DNA from: an uncultured Collinsella sp.
Lineage (GTDB): Bacteria > Actinomycetota > Coriobacteriia > Coriobacteriales > Coriobacteriaceae
Reading direction: 5' to 3'
Assembly: GCA_900541715.1 (NCBI GenBank)
Contig: UQLI01000052.1
Location: 1-6,907 of the forward strand
Length of the DNA: 6,907 nucleotides
Under the pieces are notes generated by a model. The model saw nothing but the letters and a program-made list of their open reading frames with translations. It did not search any database and was not told the origin of the DNA. Position numbers and translations under genes: made by a program. Of this stretch, positions 5,321 through 6,907 are shown piece after piece. Every line of letters begins with the position of its first letter. Position 1 is the first letter of the stretch.

Positions 5321-6008
5321 CGTCCTCATCCCCTTCCGCGGAGAGCTGGGGCTGGGCTCCGCCCAGGCCGAGCAGGTCGAACTTGTCGATGCCGATGATG
5401 ATGGCGATCAGGGCGACGCCCAGGACGGGCACGTTGGCGTAGGAGCACAGCAGGAAGCCCAGGAAGTAGAAGGGCACGAGCTGCTTGGTGAGCACCAGGC
5501 GGCCGAGCATGGCGAAGCCCATGGCAGGCAGGATGTTGGCGGCAACGCCGCAACCATCAATGATGAAGGACGGGACGAAGTCGAGCAGGCCCTGGATGGC
5601 ATCGGAGCCCAGATAGAAGGCGCCGCCGCACAGCAGGAAATACTCAAGGCAGCCCCAAAGACCCATGCCCCAATGAACGGCGTAAATGCCTTTAAGGTTT
5701 CCCTTGAGGGCGAACCTGTCTGCCATATCGACAAACACGGTGAACAAGGCACTAGTAATGTTGCCGATCGTCAGCGAAAGGACAGCGATGGGCATGGCGA
5801 GCGCGATGGCCGTCTCGGTACCCTGACCGAGCTGAATGGCAAACGCGCAGGCGAGCACGCCGCCGATGGTTTCGTTAGGCGGCACGTAGGCGCCGATGGA
5901 AACCGAACCCATGAACAGCAACTCCAGGCTGGCGCCGACGGCAAGGCCGGTCTGCAGGTCCCCCAGCACCAGGCCCACGAGCGGGCACAGGACGATGGGG
6001 CGGAACGC
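4497..6008. repeat. 1512-bp identical direct repeat, copy B
   Basis: This is the partner of 1705-3216 in direct orientation. The repeats are separated by a unique 1280-bp segment holding the EamA gene, the P2 promoter and the divergent 5' end of the block A EIIC. Homologous recombination between them would remove or duplicate a 2792-bp unit. Confidence 0.9.
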
Positions 6009-6083
6009 ATAGAGCGTACCGAGCTGGCAGTCGAACTTACCAAATGCGGCGATAAGTCCGATGAGGATTGCTTGGGTAAGCAT
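5310..6083 (-). CDS. PTS mannose/fructose/sorbose family EIIC (copy B)
   Basis: This 257-residue EIIC membrane subunit is identical to copy A from residue 20 to the acidic C-terminus EGDEDDDF. The first 20 residues differ at seven positions: Thr-3, Ile-8, Ile-11, Ala-12, Lys-16, Phe-17 and Cys-19 here, against Ile, Val, Val, Gly, Cys, Leu and Tyr in copy A. The conserved PLVGLVLGDLQTGLAVGASL run is at 34-53. The ATG at 6081-6083 is preceded by GGGGG (6088-6092) with a 4-nt spacer. The gene follows EIIB after a 58-nt gap containing a hairpin, and overlaps EIID. With EIIA and EIIB upstream it completes a four-subunit permease that imports and phosphorylates a sugar; the family does not reveal which one. 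Confidence 0.93.
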   Translation of the reverse strand: MLTQAILIGLIAAFGKFDCQLGTLYAFRPIVLCPLVGLVLGDLQTGLAVGASLELLFMGSVSIGAYVPPNETIGGVLACAFAIQLGQGTETAIALAMPIAVLSLTIGNITSALFTVFVDMADRFALKGNLKGIYAVHWGMGLWGCLEYFLLCGGAFYLGSDAIQGLLDFVPSFIIDGCGVAANILPAMGFAMLGRLVLTKQLVPFYFLGFLLCSYANVPVLGVALIAIIIGIDKFDLLGLGGAQPQLSAEGDEDDDF

Positions 6084-6110
6084 ATATCCCCCTTTCCTAA
6101 TAGGACACTA

Positions 6111-6130
6111 CGAAGAGCTCAGACTCTTCG
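6111..6130 (-). other. Intercistronic stem-loop between EIIB and EIIC
   Basis: CGAAGAG (6111-6117) and CTCTTCG (6124-6130) form a perfect 7-bp stem with a 6-nt loop, 11 nt beyond the EIIB stop codon. No T-run follows on the minus strand, so it is not an intrinsic terminator. It could stabilise the upstream mRNA or mark a processing point that sets different EIIAB and EIICD levels; this is inference. Confidence 0.5.
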
Positions 6131-6141
6131 AAATTGAACGC

Positions 6142-6624
6142 CTAGAGCACGCTGGCGCAGTCGACCTTGGGGTCGTCGGCCAGGGGTCGAATCTCGACCT
6201 CGACGCCACGATCCAGCATCTCGCGCACATCGGCTTCCTCGGCCGCGGTCAGGAAGATCTGACGAGAGACCTGACGAGCATCGGGACGCTTCTCGTCCTT
6301 TGGCTTGGTGTTGCCCAGGTTGACCGACTTGATCTGCGGGCAGCCCTCAACAAGCTGCTTTGCCTCAGCAATAGTGGCGACACAGATGATCATCTTGTAC
6401 TTGTCGGTCACGCCCGAGCTGATAGCTTCGATTGCATGCTCCATATCTTTGATGACGAGCTTGCAGCCGGCAGGCTTGCCCATCTTGAGCGTCGTCTTCC
6501 ACACCGGGTCGTTAGCGACCTTATCGCCCACGCAGAAGATGCAGTTGGAGCCAAGGCCCTGAACCCAGGAAACTGCGACCTGGCCATGAAGCAGGCGATG
6601 GTCAACGCGAAGTAGCTGAATCAT
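6142..6624 (-). CDS. PTS mannose/fructose/sorbose family EIIB
   Basis: This complete 160-residue cytoplasmic EIIB passes phosphate from EIIA to the incoming sugar bound by EIIC/EIID. The N-terminal family signature LLRVDHRLLHGQVAVSW (4-20) is present, with His-13 of LLHGQ as the predicted phosphorylated residue. Many relatives carry Asp-Asp-Arg where this has Asp-His-Arg. The remainder has the expected pattern, including MIICVATIAEAKQLVEG and a central GNTKPKDEKR loop that would lie near the phosphorylation site. I take the ATG at 6622-6624 as the start because GGGGGG (6632-6637) lies 7 nt upstream and the signature then begins at residue 4. A TTG further upstream at 6639 would begin inside that site's context. 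EIIA lies 57 nt upstream, so the genes are co-transcribed. Confidence 0.93.
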   Translation of the reverse strand: MIQLLRVDHRLLHGQVAVSWVQGLGSNCIFCVGDKVANDPVWKTTLKMGKPAGCKLVIKDMEHAIEAISSGVTDKYKMIICVATIAEAKQLVEGCPQIKSVNLGNTKPKDEKRPDARQVSRQIFLTAAEEADVREMLDRGVEVEIRPLADDPKVDCASVL

Positions 6625-6631
6625 AATGTGA

Positions 6632-6637
6632 CCCCCC
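6632..6637 (-). promoter_or_regulatory. Ribosome binding site deciding the EIIB start
   Basis: Six consecutive G residues on the minus strand, 7 nt before ATG 6622-6624, favour that ATG over the in-frame TTG at 6637-6639. Confidence 0.65.
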
Positions 6638-6648
6638 AAAGGTCTTGT

Positions 6649-6661
6649 GCCGTCTTACGGC
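6649..6661 (-). other. Small hairpin between EIIA and EIIB
   Basis: GCCGT (6649-6653) and ACGGC (6657-6661) form a 5-bp stem with a 3-nt loop in the 57-nt EIIA-EIIB gap. It is too short for a terminator and lacks a T-run. Confidence 0.25.
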
Positions 6662-6681
6662 GTGTCAGTAGGTGCTGCGGA

Positions 6682-6907
6682 TTAGAACTCTTCTTCCTCG
6701 TCGTCATCGACCAAAAGATCGTTGACAAACTTCACGCGCGTATCGTCCGCAGCGACGATGGCGCGAATCGTCTCCTCAACCGGCGCCGACTCGTCAGAGA
6801 ACAGCAACTGGATGAGGAGAGGAAGGTTCATGTTGGTAACGAGGTACGTGCGGGGACGCGTCTGGACGATCTTGGTGAACTCGTTGTTGACGCTGCCGCC
6901 AAAGAGG
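6682..6907 (-). CDS. PTS mannose/fructose/sorbose family EIIA, C-terminal part
   Basis: The last 74 residues are present; the gene enters from the right edge and ends at TAA (6682-6684). The visible start LFGGSVNNEFTKIVQ, followed by YLVTNMNLPLLIQLL, matches the conserved C-terminal part of mannose-type EIIA domains, which carry phosphate from HPr to EIIB. The phosphorylated histidine lies in the missing N-terminal half. The protein ends in VDDDEEEEF, an acidic tail with terminal Phe that recalls the EIIC ends. EIIA and EIIB are separate genes here, not a fused EIIAB as in E. coli ManX. The promoter of this operon is outside the window. Confidence 0.9.
   Translation of the reverse strand, partial: LFGGSVNNEFTKIVQTRPRTYLVTNMNLPLLIQLLFSDESAPVEETIRAIVAADDTRVKFVNDLLVDDDEEEEF

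Noticed and set aside
1..6907. Insertion sequence, transposase or inverted-repeat ends that might have moved the repeated segment
   Set aside because: No transposase or integrase reading frame, terminal inverted repeats or target-site duplication were seen at the repeat edges; homologous recombination is enough.

Overview
The window is about 6.9 kb in which every supportable gene lies on the minus strand. It looks like an accessory sugar-uptake locus of a high-GC Gram-positive gut bacterium. A Coriobacteriia/Collinsella-like actinobacterium is my best guess, from the G/C-rich third codon positions in several genes, the strong GGAGG-type ribosome binding sites and the mannose-family PTS genes. 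This assignment is an inference, not something the sequence proves.

Read in the direction of transcription (right to left) there are two blocks. Block B (6907 to 3517) holds the C-terminal end of a PTS EIIA, then a complete EIIB, EIIC and EIID of the mannose/fructose/sorbose family, an intrinsic terminator, and an EamA/DMT-type permease with a GTG start. Block A (about 3472 to 398) begins with a promoter/operator module and a roughly 138-nt leader, followed by a second EIIC and EIID without EIIA or EIIB, another hairpin terminator, and a 12-TM MFS permease. Finally the same promoter/operator module recurs at 278-321 and drives a SIS-domain gene (N-terminal 75 residues present), which resembles the sugar-phosphate deglycase/isomerase group that includes FrlB.

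Two signals stand out. First, 1705-3216 and 4497-6008 (1512 bp each, same orientation, offset 2792) appear identical base for base, covering all of EIID and most of EIIC. Identity ends at the EIID stop codon on one side. On the other it drops abruptly to about 76% within the first 75 nt of EIIC. This points to gene conversion or unequal recombination between diverged paralogues, or to an assembly join. Second, the two promoters upstream of the block A EIIC and the SIS gene share a 12-bp and an 18-bp element at exactly the same spacing, although the surrounding sequence is unrelated. One regulator therefore probably controls both units. A third, inverted copy of the 12-mer lies 46 bp from the first.

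The most economical functional picture, which is inference, is this. A mannose-family PTS imports and phosphorylates a sugar or an amino-sugar conjugate such as an Amadori product. The SIS protein splits or isomerises the phosphorylated product, and the MFS and EamA permeases move a related substrate or released product. No RNA gene, CRISPR array or transposase was seen. No gene-free stretch exceeds 300 bases; the longest are 228-397 and 3292-3516, both described below.
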